From contig NZ_CP013233.1 in NCBI RefSeq assembly GCF_001584165.1, positions 4,534,620-4,598,619 of the forward strand: 64,000 bases of DNA, read 5' to 3'. This stretch comes from Collimonas arenae (GTDB lineage: Bacteria; Pseudomonadota; Gammaproteobacteria; Burkholderiales; Burkholderiaceae_D). Positions 8,521 through 18,446 of the stretch are shown piece by piece; position 1 is the stretch's first letter; each line of letters starts with the position of its first letter. The translations under genes were made by a program, and so were the position numbers. A model generated the notes under the pieces. It was not told where the DNA came from, made no database searches, and was given only the letters and a program-made list of their open reading frames with translations.

Positions 8521-9759
8521 ATGACAAACACACCCGCAACTTCAGCACCGGAGAAATTGCTCCCGGGCTGGCTCCTATTGCTTGGCGCACTGACCGCCAT
8601 CGGCTCGCTGTCGATCGACATGTATTTGCCGAGCTTCCCCACCATCGCCCAGCAGTTCGGCGTCGGCAGCAATCTGGTGCAGCTGACGCTGGCCAGCTTC
8701 CTGGTCGGGCTGGCGGTGGGCCAGATGTTCTACGGTCCGCTGAGCGATCGCTTCGGCCGCAAGCCGCCGTTGTATGTCGGCATGACGCTGTATGTGCTGG
8801 GTTCGCTGGCTTGCATGTTGTCGCATGATGTGACGGCGCTGATCGTATTTCGCTTTCTGCAGGGCTTGGGCGGTTGCGCCGGCATGGTGATCGCCCGTGC
8901 GGTGATCCGCGACCGCCTTGGCACCACCGGCGCCGCCAGGGCGTTTTCATTGATGATGCTGGTAATGGGACTGGCGCCGATCCTGGCGCCGCTGATCGGC
9001 GGCGCGGTGCTCAAGCTGTGGGGCTGGCGCGTAATTTTCGGCGGCCTGACCGGCTTCGGTTTGTTCTGCCTGATCGCGATCCATTACACGATGCAGGAAA
9101 CACTCGATCGCCACAAAGCCGAACCGCTGCATCTGGGCCGCACCATCAAACAATACGGCCGGCTGCTGCTGGACCGCCAGTTCGTCGCCTATAGCCTGGT
9201 TGGGGGCCTGATTCAGGGCGGCATGTTCGCCTACATTACCGGCTCTTCGTTCGTGTTGATCGAACTGCATGGCATCAAGCCGGAAAATTTCGGCTTCGTA
9301 TTCGGCACCAATGCAATCGGCCTGATCGCCGCCTCGCAGATCAATGCACGCCTGGTCGGCAAATTTACACTCGACACCATTCTCGGCCGCGCGCTGTGGA
9401 TACCTGCGATGCTGAGCCTGTTGGTGGCGCTGCTGGTCGCCTGCGGCGTCAACAACCTGCCGATCCTGTTGATCGGCTTCTTCGGCTTCCTCGCCAGCTA
9501 CGGTTTCATCAGCCCGAATGCGTCGGCGATTGCCTTGTCGCAGCAGGGCAAGCAAGCCGGCACCGCATCGGCCTTGATGGGCACCTTGCAATTCGGTATC
9601 GGCATCACTTCCGGCGTGGCGATGAGCCTGTGGCATGACGGCACGGCGCTGCCGCTGATGGTGGTGATGGCAACTTGCGGCCTGGCCGGGTTGCTGTTGC
9701 ACCACTTCGTTGCGCGGCCGGAACATCGGCGCCTGTTGCGATTGACGATGCAGGCATGA
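8521..9759 (+). CDS. Bcr/CflA-family MFS drug efflux transporter
   Basis: Proton-driven inner-membrane exporter with 12 predicted membrane helices in 412 residues. The Bcr/CflA signature SIDMYLPSFPTIAQQF follows helix 1, and the MFS loop motif GPLSDRFGRKPP lies between helices 2 and 3. A GTG six codons upstream (8503) is also in frame; I prefer the ATG at 8521. The family exports bicyclomycin, chloramphenicol or sulfonamides, but the substrate here is unknown. No regulator is adjacent. Confidence 0.88.
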   Translation: MTNTPATSAPEKLLPGWLLLLGALTAIGSLSIDMYLPSFPTIAQQFGVGSNLVQLTLASFLVGLAVGQMFYGPLSDRFGRKPPLYVGMTLYVLGSLACMLSHDVTALIVFRFLQGLGGCAGMVIARAVIRDRLGTTGAARAFSLMMLVMGLAPILAPLIGGAVLKLWGWRVIFGGLTGFGLFCLIAIHYTMQETLDRHKAEPLHLGRTIKQYGRLLLDRQFVAYSLVGGLIQGGMFAYITGSSFVLIELHGIKPENFGFVFGTNAIGLIAASQINARLVGKFTLDTILGRALWIPAMLSLLVALLVACGVNNLPILLIGFFGFLASYGFISPNASAIALSQQGKQAGTASALMGTLQFGIGITSGVAMSLWHDGTALPLMVVMATCGLAGLLLHHFVARPEHRRLLRLTMQA

Positions 9760-9797
9760 GCGGCTGAGTCGAAGTCAACAATCCACACCTCCTGCAG

Positions 9798-9863
9798 CGT
9801 CGTTCCCGCGTGCGCGGGAATGACGGGGCGCCGAGCTGGGGCGCCGAGCCGGGGGTGCCGAGT
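9798..9863. repeat. Palindrome followed by three 13-bp tandem units
   Basis: A palindrome at 9798-9825 (arms TTCCCGCG and CGCGGGAA inside CGTCGTTC/GAATGACG) resembles REP elements common in proteobacterial intergenic DNA. Three 13-bp units follow directly: 9825-9837, 9838-9850 and 9851-9863, consensus GGGGCGCCGAGCY, the last one diverged. This lies between the MFS gene and rarD and may help terminate the MFS transcript. Confidence 0.6.
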
Positions 9864-10037
9864 CAGGCCACCTGAACCGCGATTTCAAAATCTTGCTTTA
9901 TTCGTTCCTGCTTGAGGCACGAACGCCGCTTATGCGTAAAATGCAGAATGTTGCTCTGGAATACGCCATTAAAAACATAATGACCAATTGACGCCGTTCC
10001 CTCGCCCGCCGTTTTTTCACTTATTTAGATCGTTACC

Positions 10038-10928
10038 ATGCAAGCAGGAATGCTCTACGCCATCGCCTCCTACGTCCTGTGGGGCCTGTTCCCGATTTAC
10101 TTCAAGGCGCTTGAGGCAGAGGTTCCACCGGTCGATATCGTCGCCCACCGGATCGTCTGGTCCTTCCTGTTCCTGCTGATCGTGCTGACAGTGCGCAAGC
10201 AATGGGCCTGGGTCGGGCCGATGCTGCGCCAGCCGCGCGTGATCGGCGGCTTCGTCGCCAGCGCCCTGCTGCTGACCGCCAACTGGACCACTTATATCTG
10301 GGCGGTCAACAATAATCACATCGTCGAAGCCAGCCTTGGCTACTTCATTAACCCGATGGTCAGCGTCGCGCTCGGCCTGGTGTTTCTGCACGAGCGGCCA
10401 CGGCCGCTGCAATGGGTAGCAATCACCATCGCCGCCAGCGCCGTACTGTGGCTAACCTGGCAAGCGGGTCATCCGCCCTGGATTGCCCTGACCCTGGCTG
10501 TCACCTTCGGCGGCTACGGTTTGCTGCGCAAGACCGCCAGCCTCGGTGCGCTGCCCGGCCTGGCACTGGAAACCGCGCTGGTGCTGCCATTGGCGCTAGC
10601 ATTCCTGGCGTACACTTCGCTGCAGGGTCACAACACCTTCAGCAGCGCCTCGACCTCCACCAAATGGCTGCTCGTTGCGGCCGGGCCGATCACGTCGATC
10701 CCCTTGCTGATGTTTGCCGCCGGCGCTCGGCGCATTCCGCTGTCGCTGGTCGGCGTGCTGCAATACATCACGCCATCGCTGCAACTGCTGTTCGGCGTCT
10801 GGTTGTACGGAGAAGAACTGGATGGCGACCGCCTCAACGGTTTTATCCTCATCTGGTGCGCTTTGGCGCTGTATTCAGCCGAAGGACTGTGGCGAACGTT
10901 TAAAATACGCCCAGGCGCGTCGGCCTGA
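10038..10928 (+). CDS. rarD: RarD-type EamA permease
   Basis: Ten-helix inner-membrane transporter of the drug/metabolite superfamily, RarD subfamily. The 296-residue protein opens with the family segment YAIASYVLWGLFPIYFKAL and the conserved VDIVAHRIVWSFLFLL, and later has the EamA repeat WTTYIWAVNNNHIVEASLGY. E. coli RarD is linked to chloramphenicol sensitivity, but the physiological substrate is unknown. It is an isolated gene between the MFS pump and ettA. Confidence 0.88.
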   Translation: MQAGMLYAIASYVLWGLFPIYFKALEAEVPPVDIVAHRIVWSFLFLLIVLTVRKQWAWVGPMLRQPRVIGGFVASALLLTANWTTYIWAVNNNHIVEASLGYFINPMVSVALGLVFLHERPRPLQWVAITIAASAVLWLTWQAGHPPWIALTLAVTFGGYGLLRKTASLGALPGLALETALVLPLALAFLAYTSLQGHNTFSSASTSTKWLLVAAGPITSIPLLMFAAGARRIPLSLVGVLQYITPSLQLLFGVWLYGEELDGDRLNGFILIWCALALYSAEGLWRTFKIRPGASA

Positions 10929-11041
10929 AGGATCGCACTTAACAATTCGCCAACCCCGCGCGCATAGGTTATTCTTGGCAGTTACGGGCCGCTGGTGGTC
11001 CGCTCTATTCAACGCATTACTTTTTATTATCACGGCTCCTC

Positions 11042-12709
11042 ATGGCTCAATACGTCTACACAATGAACAAGGTCGGCAAGATCGTGCCGCCCAAACGCCA
11101 GATCCTGAAAGATATTTCGCTGTCGTTCTTCCCCGGCGCCAAGATTGGCGTGCTGGGCCTGAACGGCTCCGGCAAATCGACCCTGCTGAAAATCATGGCC
11201 GGCATCGACAAGGATATCCAGGGTGAAGCAGTGCCCATGCCGGGCCTGAACATCGGCTACCTGCCGCAGGAACCGCAGCTCGATCCGGAACAGACCGTGC
11301 GCCAGGCCGTCGAAGGCGGATTGGGCGAGGCGTTTGAAGCGCAAGCCAAGCTCGACGCGGTATATGCCGCCTATGCTGAGGAAGGCGCCGATTTCGACGC
11401 GCTGGCGGCAGAACAGGCACGCCTGGAAGATATCCTGGCTACCGCCGGCGACGGCAATCTGGACCTGCAACTGGAAATGGCCGCCGACGCCCTGCGCCTG
11501 CCGCCATGGGACGCCAAGATCGGTGTCCTGTCCGGCGGTGAAAAGCGGCGCGTGGCGCTGTGCCGCCTGCTGCTGTCGAAGCCGGACATGCTGCTGCTGG
11601 ACGAGCCGACCAACCATCTGGACGCCGAATCGGTCGACTGGCTGGAACAGTTCCTGCAACGCTTCCCGGGCACCGTGGTCGGCATCACCCATGACCGCTA
11701 CTTCCTCGACAACGCCGCCGAATGGATCCTGGAACTGGACCGCGGCCACGGCATTCCATGGAAAGGCAACTACAGCTCGTGGCTGGAGCAAAAGGGCAAT
11801 CGCCTGAAGCAGGAAGAAGCCACCGAATCGTCGCGCCAGAAAACCATTGCCAAGGAACTGGAATGGGTACGGCAGAACCCGAAGGGCCGCCAGGCCAAGA
11901 GCAAGGCCCGTTTGGCGCGCTTCAATGAATTGAGCGAACACGAATACCAAAAGCGCAACGAAACCCAGGAAATCTTCATCCCGGTCGCCGAGCGACTGGG
12001 CAATGAAGTGATCGAATTCAAGAACGTCTCGAAGTCATTCGGTGACCGCATGCTGATCGATAACCTGAGCTTCCGCATCCCGGCCGGCGCCATCGTCGGT
12101 ATCATCGGCCCTAACGGCGCCGGTAAATCGACGCTGTTCAAGATGATCACCGGCAAGGAACAACCGGACAGCGGCGAAGTGGTGATCGGCACCACCGCCA
12201 AGGTCTCGATCGTCGACCAGTCGCGCGATACGCTGTCGGACCAGAAGACCGTGTTCGAAGACGTTTCAGGCGGTGCCGACATCCTCACGGTGGGTCGCTT
12301 CGAAATGCCGTCGCGCGCCTACCTGGGGCGCTTCAACTTCAAGGGCGGCGACCAGCAAAAAATCGTCGGCAATCTGTCCGGCGGTGAACGCGGCCGCCTG
12401 CATCTGGCCAAGACGCTGCTGCAGGGCGGCAACGTCTTGCTGTTGGATGAACCATCCAATGACCTCGACGTCGAAACCCTGCGCGCGCTGGAAGACGCCT
12501 TGCTGGAATTCGCCGGCAGCGTGATGGTGATCAGCCATGATCGCTGGTTCCTGGACCGTATCGCGACGCACATCCTGGCCTTCGAAGGCGAATCGCAAGT
12601 CTCCTTCTTCGATGGCAACTACCAGGAATATGAAGCCGACAAGCGCAAGCGTTTGGGAGAAGAAGGCGCCAAGCCTAAGCGTATCCGCTACAAGCCTGTG
12701 ACACGTTAA
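11042..12709 (+). CDS. ettA: Energy-dependent translational throttle protein EttA (ABC-F)
   Basis: Soluble twin-ATPase ABC-F protein that binds the ribosomal E site and gates entry into elongation according to the ATP/ADP ratio. The 555-residue protein has two ATP-binding cassettes: Walker [10 protein letters not shown] (about residue 39) and GPNGAGKST (about 355), signatures LSGGEKRR and LSGGERGR, and Walker [12 protein letters not shown] and [11 protein letters not shown]. Between them lie the EttA arm and the linker with its KSKARLARF segment. Length matches E. coli EttA (555). It appears monocistronic, with a strong intrinsic terminator just downstream. Confidence 0.96.
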   Translation: MAQYVYTMNKVGKIVPPKRQILKDISLSFFPGAKIGVLGLNGSGKSTLLKIMAGIDKDIQGEAVPMPGLNIGYLPQEPQLDPEQTVRQAVEGGLGEAFEAQAKLDAVYAAYAEEGADFDALAAEQARLEDILATAGDGNLDLQLEMAADALRLPPWDAKIGVLSGGEKRRVALCRLLLSKPDMLLLDEPTNHLDAESVDWLEQFLQRFPGTVVGITHDRYFLDNAAEWILELDRGHGIPWKGNYSSWLEQKGNRLKQEEATESSRQKTIAKELEWVRQNPKGRQAKSKARLARFNELSEHEYQKRNETQEIFIPVAERLGNEVIEFKNVSKSFGDRMLIDNLSFRIPAGAIVGIIGPNGAGKSTLFKMITGKEQPDSGEVVIGTTAKVSIVDQSRDTLSDQKTVFEDVSGGADILTVGRFEMPSRAYLGRFNFKGGDQQKIVGNLSGGERGRLHLAKTLLQGGNVLLLDEPSNDLDVETLRALEDALLEFAGSVMVISHDRWFLDRIATHILAFEGESQVSFFDGNYQEYEADKRKRLGEEGAKPKRIRYKPVTR

Positions 12710-12721
12710 TTGGTATAAAAC

Positions 12722-12756
12722 AAAAAGGGGAAGCACGGTGTGCTTCCCCTTTTTTT
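12722..12756. terminator. Bidirectional intrinsic terminator between ettA and the DUF4337 gene
   Basis: A 15-bp stem (AAAAAGGGGAAGCAC with GTGCTTCCCCTTTTT) surrounds a 3-base loop and runs into T7 on the plus strand, with an A-run on the other side. It lies between two convergent genes and can serve both. Confidence 0.9.
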
Positions 12757-12772
12757 ATCTCCTGTGGTTAAG

Positions 12773-13351
12773 TCAAATATGTTGCCAAGCCAGGATACCC
12801 AGCACCACGCTGACTCCCGCCGCACCATAGGCCACCTTCTTCAGCCACTCCTTGCGCGTCAGCAGCGTGATCGCCGCCAGCGAAATCGCGATCTGAATCG
12901 CCGTCATCGCTTGCGCCCAGCGATGATGCTGGTGCAACACCTGCTCTGACTTCTCATCCCAGGCGCTGGCTTCTTCTTCCAGTGCCTGTGCCTTCTTCTG
13001 CACGACTTCCTTTTCGCTCTTGTAGCGCTGCGCTTCCGCCGCATAATGCGCTGCATCGACGCCTGGAATATGAGTTGCCAGCTCGGCCAGGTTCTGCCGG
13101 CTGGATTTGGCCTGGTAGTAGTTCCACTGGTTCGACGCTTCCGTTTTCTTGATGGCGGCGTTGTTCTTGTTCATCGCCGCTTCACTTTCGGTGGAACCGG
13201 CCTGGTAGCTGAACAGGGCGCCGATGGTGGCCATGATAGCGGTCATCACGGCGATCTTGCCGGCGAAATTGTCGCCGCTGGCATGCGCGTGTTCGGTCAC
13301 GTGTTCCAGGTGATGTTCGTGCGGGCTGGGAACTTCGAATTCTTCTGACAT
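12773..13351 (-). CDS. DUF4337 family membrane protein
   Basis: A 192-residue protein of unknown function matching the DUF4337 family by pattern. It has a histidine-rich N-terminus (SPHEHHLEHVTEHAHASG), one membrane helix at about residues 32-50, a long charged helical region with likely coiled coil (KSEKEVVQKKAQALEEEASAW) and two further hydrophobic helices at the C-terminus. The helical domain is probably held on one side of the inner membrane. It converges with ettA at the shared terminator, and its promoter must lie between 13351 and the DUF6311 gene. Confidence 0.75.
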   Translation of the reverse strand: MSEEFEVPSPHEHHLEHVTEHAHASGDNFAGKIAVMTAIMATIGALFSYQAGSTESEAAMNKNNAAIKKTEASNQWNYYQAKSSRQNLAELATHIPGVDAAHYAAEAQRYKSEKEVVQKKAQALEEEASAWDEKSEQVLHQHHRWAQAMTAIQIAISLAAITLLTRKEWLKKVAYGAAGVSVVLGILAWQHI

Positions 13352-13390
13352 GGAAATACTCTAATAGTGAAGTGAATGAAATCGTTGCGA

Positions 13391-15534
13391 TCAATGAATG
13401 ACCATCGAGACGGCACCCAATCCGAGCCCTCTGCTATCCCTTCTGATCATCAACTGCATCGGCGACACCGGGTCTGCAATTGTCATCAGAATATACAGAT
13501 TGCCATGGCTGTTCGCCACCACGTCGGCCGGAATGTGGAAGCTGCTGATGCCTTCGTGGTTCTGTTCGGTAAAACGCAGTTCTCCCAATGCCCGTCCGTT
13601 CACGGATACCGGAATGACTTGCAACGGGTGTTGCGCCGTCACCAGCGCATGTCCGGATATCTCCAGCGTCAGGTCGCCACGGGTCTGATCAGGCACAGAC
13701 AACCACACGGCGGCAGCATTGCCATCGGTCCAACGCCCCCAGGTTTCGGGGACTGACCAGTTGCCGATACGGTACAGGTCAGCGTTACCAGTGCTGCGGA
13801 AATCGATCGACGTACCGAGCGCGTATGCCGGCGCCGGTTTAGCGGCGGCCTGGCTTGACGCGAATTGCAATTGACTGCACTCGCCACAACGACGCCAGCC
13901 TGGCGCCAGCACTTGATAGCCGTCTACTTCACCCATGAAATCATCCGGACCGGCATTCAGCTTCGCCTGTTCCCAGAGGGCGCTGGAAAGCGGATCATGG
14001 AAGAAAACATACAAGGTCTGCGGATCGTAGCGGCCTGTGAAAACGGTTTCCGCAGTTTGCCGTTGCACCGCACCGAGTTTGTCCAGATCCACGCGGCAAA
14101 GTAGCCGTTATTGATCGACATCCCGTTGTTCGATGCAAAAAGCGACAACGCGAAATATTCCCAGGGATAAGTGAGCGGCAACGCAACGGCAATTCGGCGA
14201 TAATTTTTTGCTACATGCTGCCAGAAAATCGATTGCACCGGGGAAGTCCAATGATGCTCGCGCATTTCCTTGCGCACCATCTGCGTAGCGCCATTGCTGT
14301 CGATCAGCTGCAAAACCAGCAACCCAGCCAGCAGATACGTCAACCCCTTTTTCCCTATGAGTTTGAAGGCGGTATAGAACACAGCGACATAAATCAGATA
14401 GAACACCGGCCAGAACATGCGGCCCGATGCCCGGAAAACTGCACTTGGCCATTGCAGCCAGCGCGGAAGTTGGTAGGTAAACAAGTCATAGTCGCCCCAT
14501 CCGACATAATTGGTCAGCGCAATCGCGGTCAGGGCCAACGCGATCGCAAGCAACGGCAGCAGCGTGCTCCAACGCCACTCAAGTGTGGCCCGACGCTTCC
14601 CCGCAACCAGCATCTGGAGCGCCGCGAGAACCAGCAATGCCAGCACGCCGATCCCCAAAAAACTGAACCCGTCGTACTGGCCGCCGCTCCTGGGTTGCTC
14701 CGGCAGGATGCTGGACCATCCAGCCAGCGGATCGAACAGCGCCAGCAGGCTCATGCGGTAATAGCCCAATCCAACCGGGGTGCTCAATCCGCCGTGCAGC
14801 ATGAAATAGCCGGTAACCCACATGACCAGTGCCAGGCAAGCGGCCGCTGACAATCCGTTGAGAAGTGCCGCCTGCAACGATATCTGTTTTTTCAGCCAGC
14901 GCTGCAACACGTCCGCACACCAGATGGCCAGCACCATGGCGAGCAGGTAAGCATGCGTCAATGTCGCCACGCATAGCAATCCGATCCAGTCGCGCTGGCG
15001 GAAATTTTCCCTGAAATACAGATACAGGCCGGCCAGTATCAGCCAATGCGAGGCCAGCGCGTCGCATTCGATATTGATACGCCACCACAACGGGGGGGCG
15101 ATGACGAAGAATGCCGTGGCCAGCAATACGGCGCCACGATCGGTTGAAAAAAGCGACAGCAGCTTGTAGGCGAAAATCCCTTGCAACATCGCGGTCAAAG
15201 CCAGCCACAGGCCGATGTATTGAAACGGCTCCGGCAGGAGCGACGCAAAGGGTTTGAAAAGGAATGCGAATAACGGCGTCGAATCGGTAAACACAATCGA
15301 ACTACCCAGCACCTCGCCATAGGCCCAGTTGGCGCCCAACGGAAATTGCAGCAGTGGCGTGTGCCGGAAAAAACTCCAGCCCAGATAATGCTGTGCGAAA
15401 TCTCCTCGCATCAGCCATTCGGTGTAGGTGGGCCAGACAATAGCGCCACCGGTATAAAACACAAACGCAACAAGGCCGATCAGAGCAGCCCAGAATACCG
15501 GGGAAATTTTTCTTATCATGGTGTCGGGAATCAT
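13391..15534 (-). CDS. DUF6311 polytopic membrane protein, glycosyltransferase-like (frameshift)
   Basis: Large inner-membrane protein with about 10-11 helices followed by a C-terminal soluble domain of about 230 residues. The segment GEVLGSSIVFTDSTPLFAFL and the overall layout match DUF6311 proteins, which resemble GT-C glycosyltransferases; no activity is known. As written the frame breaks at 14092: GYFAA continues in another frame as VDLDKLGAVQRQ. One added G restores a protein of about 714 residues. The start is uncertain; the ATG at 15534 or 15519 fits better than the upstream one, which has a very basic N-terminus. It is a lone gene with no polysaccharide cluster nearby. Confidence 0.7.
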
Positions 15535-15681
15535 GGGTACGGCGTCTTTGCGCAATGAACGTCTCGATCGGAACGTCCAGAGTGGATTCCCAAAACGAGC
15601 CCGCATGAGCGCCGCTGTGCGGCCTCATCTTAGCATTATTGTCGACGGGAAATTAGAGGAAAACCGCGACCACAAATGCAA

Positions 15682-15717
15682 AAGCCGGCTGGATCAAAGA
15701 CTTGATCCAGCCGGCTT
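15682..15717 (-). terminator. Intrinsic terminator of the asparaginase gene
   Basis: Perfect 16-bp stem, AAGCCGGCTGGATCAA with TTGATCCAGCCGGCTT, around a 4-base loop. On the minus strand it is followed by a short T-run. It lies 60 bp after the asparaginase stop codon. Confidence 0.75.
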
Positions 15718-15777
15718 CGGTTGTTGCCTGCATTCGTTCGCGGGCGCCGCCTGCCGCCCTACGTCATGCACACACCA

Positions 15778-16878
15778 TTAATAGGTGTAGAACATGCGCT
15801 GGATTTCCTTGGTGTTGTTGGTCTTGGTCAAGGCCAGCATCAGCAGGATGCGGGCTTTTTGCGCGTTCAGCGTATCGGAAACCACGAAGTCCAGTTCGTC
15901 ATCGTTGGCTTCGCCGTTACGGGCAACGATGCCTTGGCCGACGCGGCTGGCGCGGACAATGATCACGCCCTTCTTGCGCGCTTCAACCAATGGCGTTTTC
16001 ATCTGCGCGGCAATGCTGCCGTCGCCGACGCCGGCCTGGATGATGCCCTTGGCGCCGGAAGCGACTTGCGCGTCAAGTGCGGCGCGGGTCATGTTGGCGT
16101 AGCCATAGATGATGTCGACTTGCGGCAGCACATCCAGCTTGCTGATGTCGAACTCGGTATCGACCGTATTCTTGCGGGTCGACTGACGGTAGAAGTAAGC
16201 CTTGTTGCCCTGGATGTAGCCCAGCATGCCCAGCTCGGTCGACTTGAAGGTGTCGGTGGTCGAGGTGTTGGTCTTGGTGACTTCACGCGCCGCGTTGATC
16301 TGGTCATTCAGCGACACCAGCACGCCCTTGCCGATCGCATCCTTGCTGCCGGCCAGCAGGACCGCGTTGTACAGGTTGATCGGGCCATCGGCTGAAATCG
16401 CGGTCGAAGGCCGCATCGCGCCGACGATCACCACCGGCTTGCGGCTCTTGACGGTAAGATCCAGGAAGTAAGCAGTTTCCTCAATGGTGTCGGTACCGTG
16501 GGTGATGACGATGCCGTCGACATCAGGTTGCGCCAACAACGTATTGACGCGCTTGGCCAGTTTCAGCCAATGGTCGTTGGTCATGCTTTCGCTGGCGATC
16601 TGGAATACTTGCTCGCCCTTGACGTTGGCGATTTTCTTCAGCTCTGGGACCGCAGCGATCAGCTTCTCTACGCCGACTGTAGCTGAGGTATAGCCGACGG
16701 TGGTGGTGCTGTCAGCGCCGGTGCCGGCAATCGTGCCGCCGGTGGCCAGGATCATCACGTTAGGCAGTTTGGCTTGGGTATCTTGCGCGTGCGCCACGGA
16801 AGTCGACAGCAACAACGCGCCGAACATCATCAGCGCATAGGAATTGAGGTTGCGCAGTGTAAGTTTGCGGGTAAACAT
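15778..16878 (-). CDS. ansB: Periplasmic L-asparaginase / glutaminase-asparaginase (type II)
   Basis: Hydrolyses L-asparagine (and probably glutamine) to the acid and ammonia in the periplasm. The signal peptide has a long basic start and ends VAHA-QD near residue 31. The nucleophile is T49 in ATGGTIAG; the second catalytic threonine/aspartate pair is in ITHGTDT near residue 125, with the distal lysine in VGAMRPS-flanked sequence as in the family. Length (366) fits type II precursors. AGGAGA stands just ahead of the ATG. The AT-rich upstream region has no FNR-type box that I can find, unlike E. coli ansB. Confidence 0.92.
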   Translation of the reverse strand: MFTRKLTLRNLNSYALMMFGALLLSTSVAHAQDTQAKLPNVMILATGGTIAGTGADSTTTVGYTSATVGVEKLIAAVPELKKIANVKGEQVFQIASESMTNDHWLKLAKRVNTLLAQPDVDGIVITHGTDTIEETAYFLDLTVKSRKPVVIVGAMRPSTAISADGPINLYNAVLLAGSKDAIGKGVLVSLNDQINAAREVTKTNTSTTDTFKSTELGMLGYIQGNKAYFYRQSTRKNTVDTEFDISKLDVLPQVDIIYGYANMTRAALDAQVASGAKGIIQAGVGDGSIAAQMKTPLVEARKKGVIIVRASRVGQGIVARNGEANDDELDFVVSDTLNAQKARILLMLALTKTNNTKEIQRMFYTY

Positions 16879-17113
16879 AAATCTCCTGGTCTGTTAGTAA
16901 TTTGCAATAACCGGTTCCGGTTACGCGATGCCGACATTCTTCGATGCGTCTTCGCGCAGCGGAACTGTAACGGAAAGTCCACAACTCATCGATGCCATCT
17001 ATGCATAGGTTTATGCATAACTGTTATATCTCTTGGCAAAATTAATGTTATATAAGCACCATTTACGCAGCGTCGAATGTAATTTTGTTATTAAAATTGC
17101 ATTTTTAAATAGA

Positions 17114-17156
17114 AACGGCGGTTTCAACCGTATTGCTTCTAGTTGAAACCACCGTT
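17114..17156 (-). terminator. Likely terminator of mscS
   Basis: A 15-bp stem with one mismatch, AACGGCGGTTTCAAC (17114-17128) with GTTGAAACCACCGTT (17142-17156), lies 54 bp after the mscS stop codon. On the minus strand it is followed by TTTCTATTT. The rest of 16879-17209 is AT-rich leader of the asparaginase gene with no gene in it. Confidence 0.65.
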
Positions 17157-17209
17157 ATCAAGTATGCAAATATCGCGCCACCCATTTACCGGGATTGCTC
17201 GCCGTTGCT

Positions 17210-18069
17210 TCAGGCCTGGCCGACGACACTCTTGGCGCCAACTTCGTGCGTGATATGCACTTCACGCACCGGATAGGGGATCGAGCAGTTGACCGCCGCC
17301 AGCGTCGATTTCAACTGCTGCGCCAGCGACCAACGCACCGCCCAGTAGTCGGAAGTGCTGGCCCAGGCGCGGATATTCAGCATGACCGCACTTTCGGCAT
17401 GATCGGTAACCACCACGAACGGCGCCGGCGTCGACAAGATGCGGCTATCGGCCAGCAACAGCTTTTGCAATGCATTGATCGCCACCACCGGATCATCGTG
17501 GTAGCTGATGCCGACCGGGATATCCATGCGGCGCGAGGCGTGACGGCTATAGTTGGTCAGTGCGCTGTTCCACAGCTGGTTGTTCGGCACGAACAGGCAG
17601 ATGCCGTCGGCCTTGGTCAGCTTGGTAACGAACAGGCCGATTTCATCGACGGTGCCTTCGACCGTGCCGTTACCAACGTATTCGCCAACCTGGAACGGCC
17701 GCAGGAACAGCAACATCATGCCCGCTGCGATGTTCTGCAATGTGCCCTGCAATGCCAGGCCGATGGCCAGGCCGCGGCGCCGAGGATGGCGACGATACTG
17801 GCGGTCTGCACGCCGAACTGGCCAAGCACCGCAACCAGCGTGATCAGCCGCACCAGCCACAGCAGCACACTGCGCAGCACCGGACGCAAGGTAGCATCAA
17901 GATCGGCACGAATCATTACCCGGTCGAGCGCATTAGCAAAGCGCGACGACAGCCACCAGCCGACCAGCAACGTGAAAATCGCCAGCACGGCATTGAGACC
18001 ATAGTGCAGCGAAGATTCGAGCAGGAAATTCCAGATCGAGGAGAGTTGATTAACGGCGAGTATATTCAA
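17210..18069 (-). CDS. mscS: Small-conductance mechanosensitive channel MscS (frameshift)
   Basis: Homo-heptameric inner-membrane channel that opens under membrane tension to release solutes on hypo-osmotic shock. The N-terminal part has three membrane helices; the pore helix and beta domain follow (GLALQGTLQNIAAGMMLLFL, then FQVGEYVGNGTVEGTV). The frame breaks at 17772-17773: ASIVAILGAA should continue GLAIGLALQG, and one added G in the GG run does this. The repaired protein is 286 residues, the usual MscS length. The break is within the most conserved part, so a consensus error is more likely than decay. Flanked by hairpin terminators on both sides. Confidence 0.88.
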
Positions 18070-18146
18070 GAGCTGGCTCCTTTTGCTTGTGTGAAATTAT
18101 GCAGACCTGGTCCGCATACAGAACCCTCTATGTTACCAGCCACTTC

Positions 18147-18182
18147 AAAAAAAACGCGCCGGACAGTTTTCTGTCCGGCGCG
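18147..18182 (-). terminator. Strong minus-strand terminator upstream of mscS
   Basis: Perfect 12-bp stem CGCGCCGGACAG/CTGTCCGGCGCG with a 4-base loop, followed on the minus strand by eight T. It would stop transcripts running from ompW through the small repeat element before they enter mscS. Confidence 0.85.
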
Positions 18183-18197
18183 CAACAGTCATGACTA

Positions 18198-18395
18198 GGG
18201 CCTGTTAACATTGAATTTAGGAGCGCAACACCTGCAACCGTTCCCGAAGGGTTCAGGTAAAAACGTGCACTGGCTGCGTTGCATGAGGGTATCGTTACGC
18301 AGGCGTGCGGCAGTGTTGCGCGAATTCCCTGCTACACCCTTGCCATCACACGTTTTGACTTGAACACATCTCCCACATTAATTGTTAACAGCCCC
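18198..18395. mobile_element. MITE-like element, 198 bp, with terminal inverted repeats and TA flanks
   Basis: Left end GGGCCTGTTAACA (18198-18210) and right end TGTTAACAGCCCC (18383-18395) are inverted repeats with one mismatch in 13 bases. TA stands directly outside each end (18196-18197 and 18396-18397), as expected for a TA target duplication of the IS630/Tc1 type. There is no ORF inside. An internal hairpin around AACC..GGGTT lies at 18235-18260. I found no related transposase in the window. Confidence 0.6.
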
Positions 18396-18446
18396 TAAGA
18401 CTGCGGGGAAAAATCATTGACATCGCAAGCGATGCTTGCATCGGCG

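Noticed and set aside
11030..11950. 306-codon frame opposite ettA
   Set aside because: Lies wholly within the first ATPase cassette of ettA and has low-complexity shadow composition.
16879..17209. An FNR or CRP site in front of the asparaginase gene
   Set aside because: The region is AT-rich with ATGCATA-type repeats, but no TTGAT-N4-ATCAA or TGTGA-N6-TCACA match was found.
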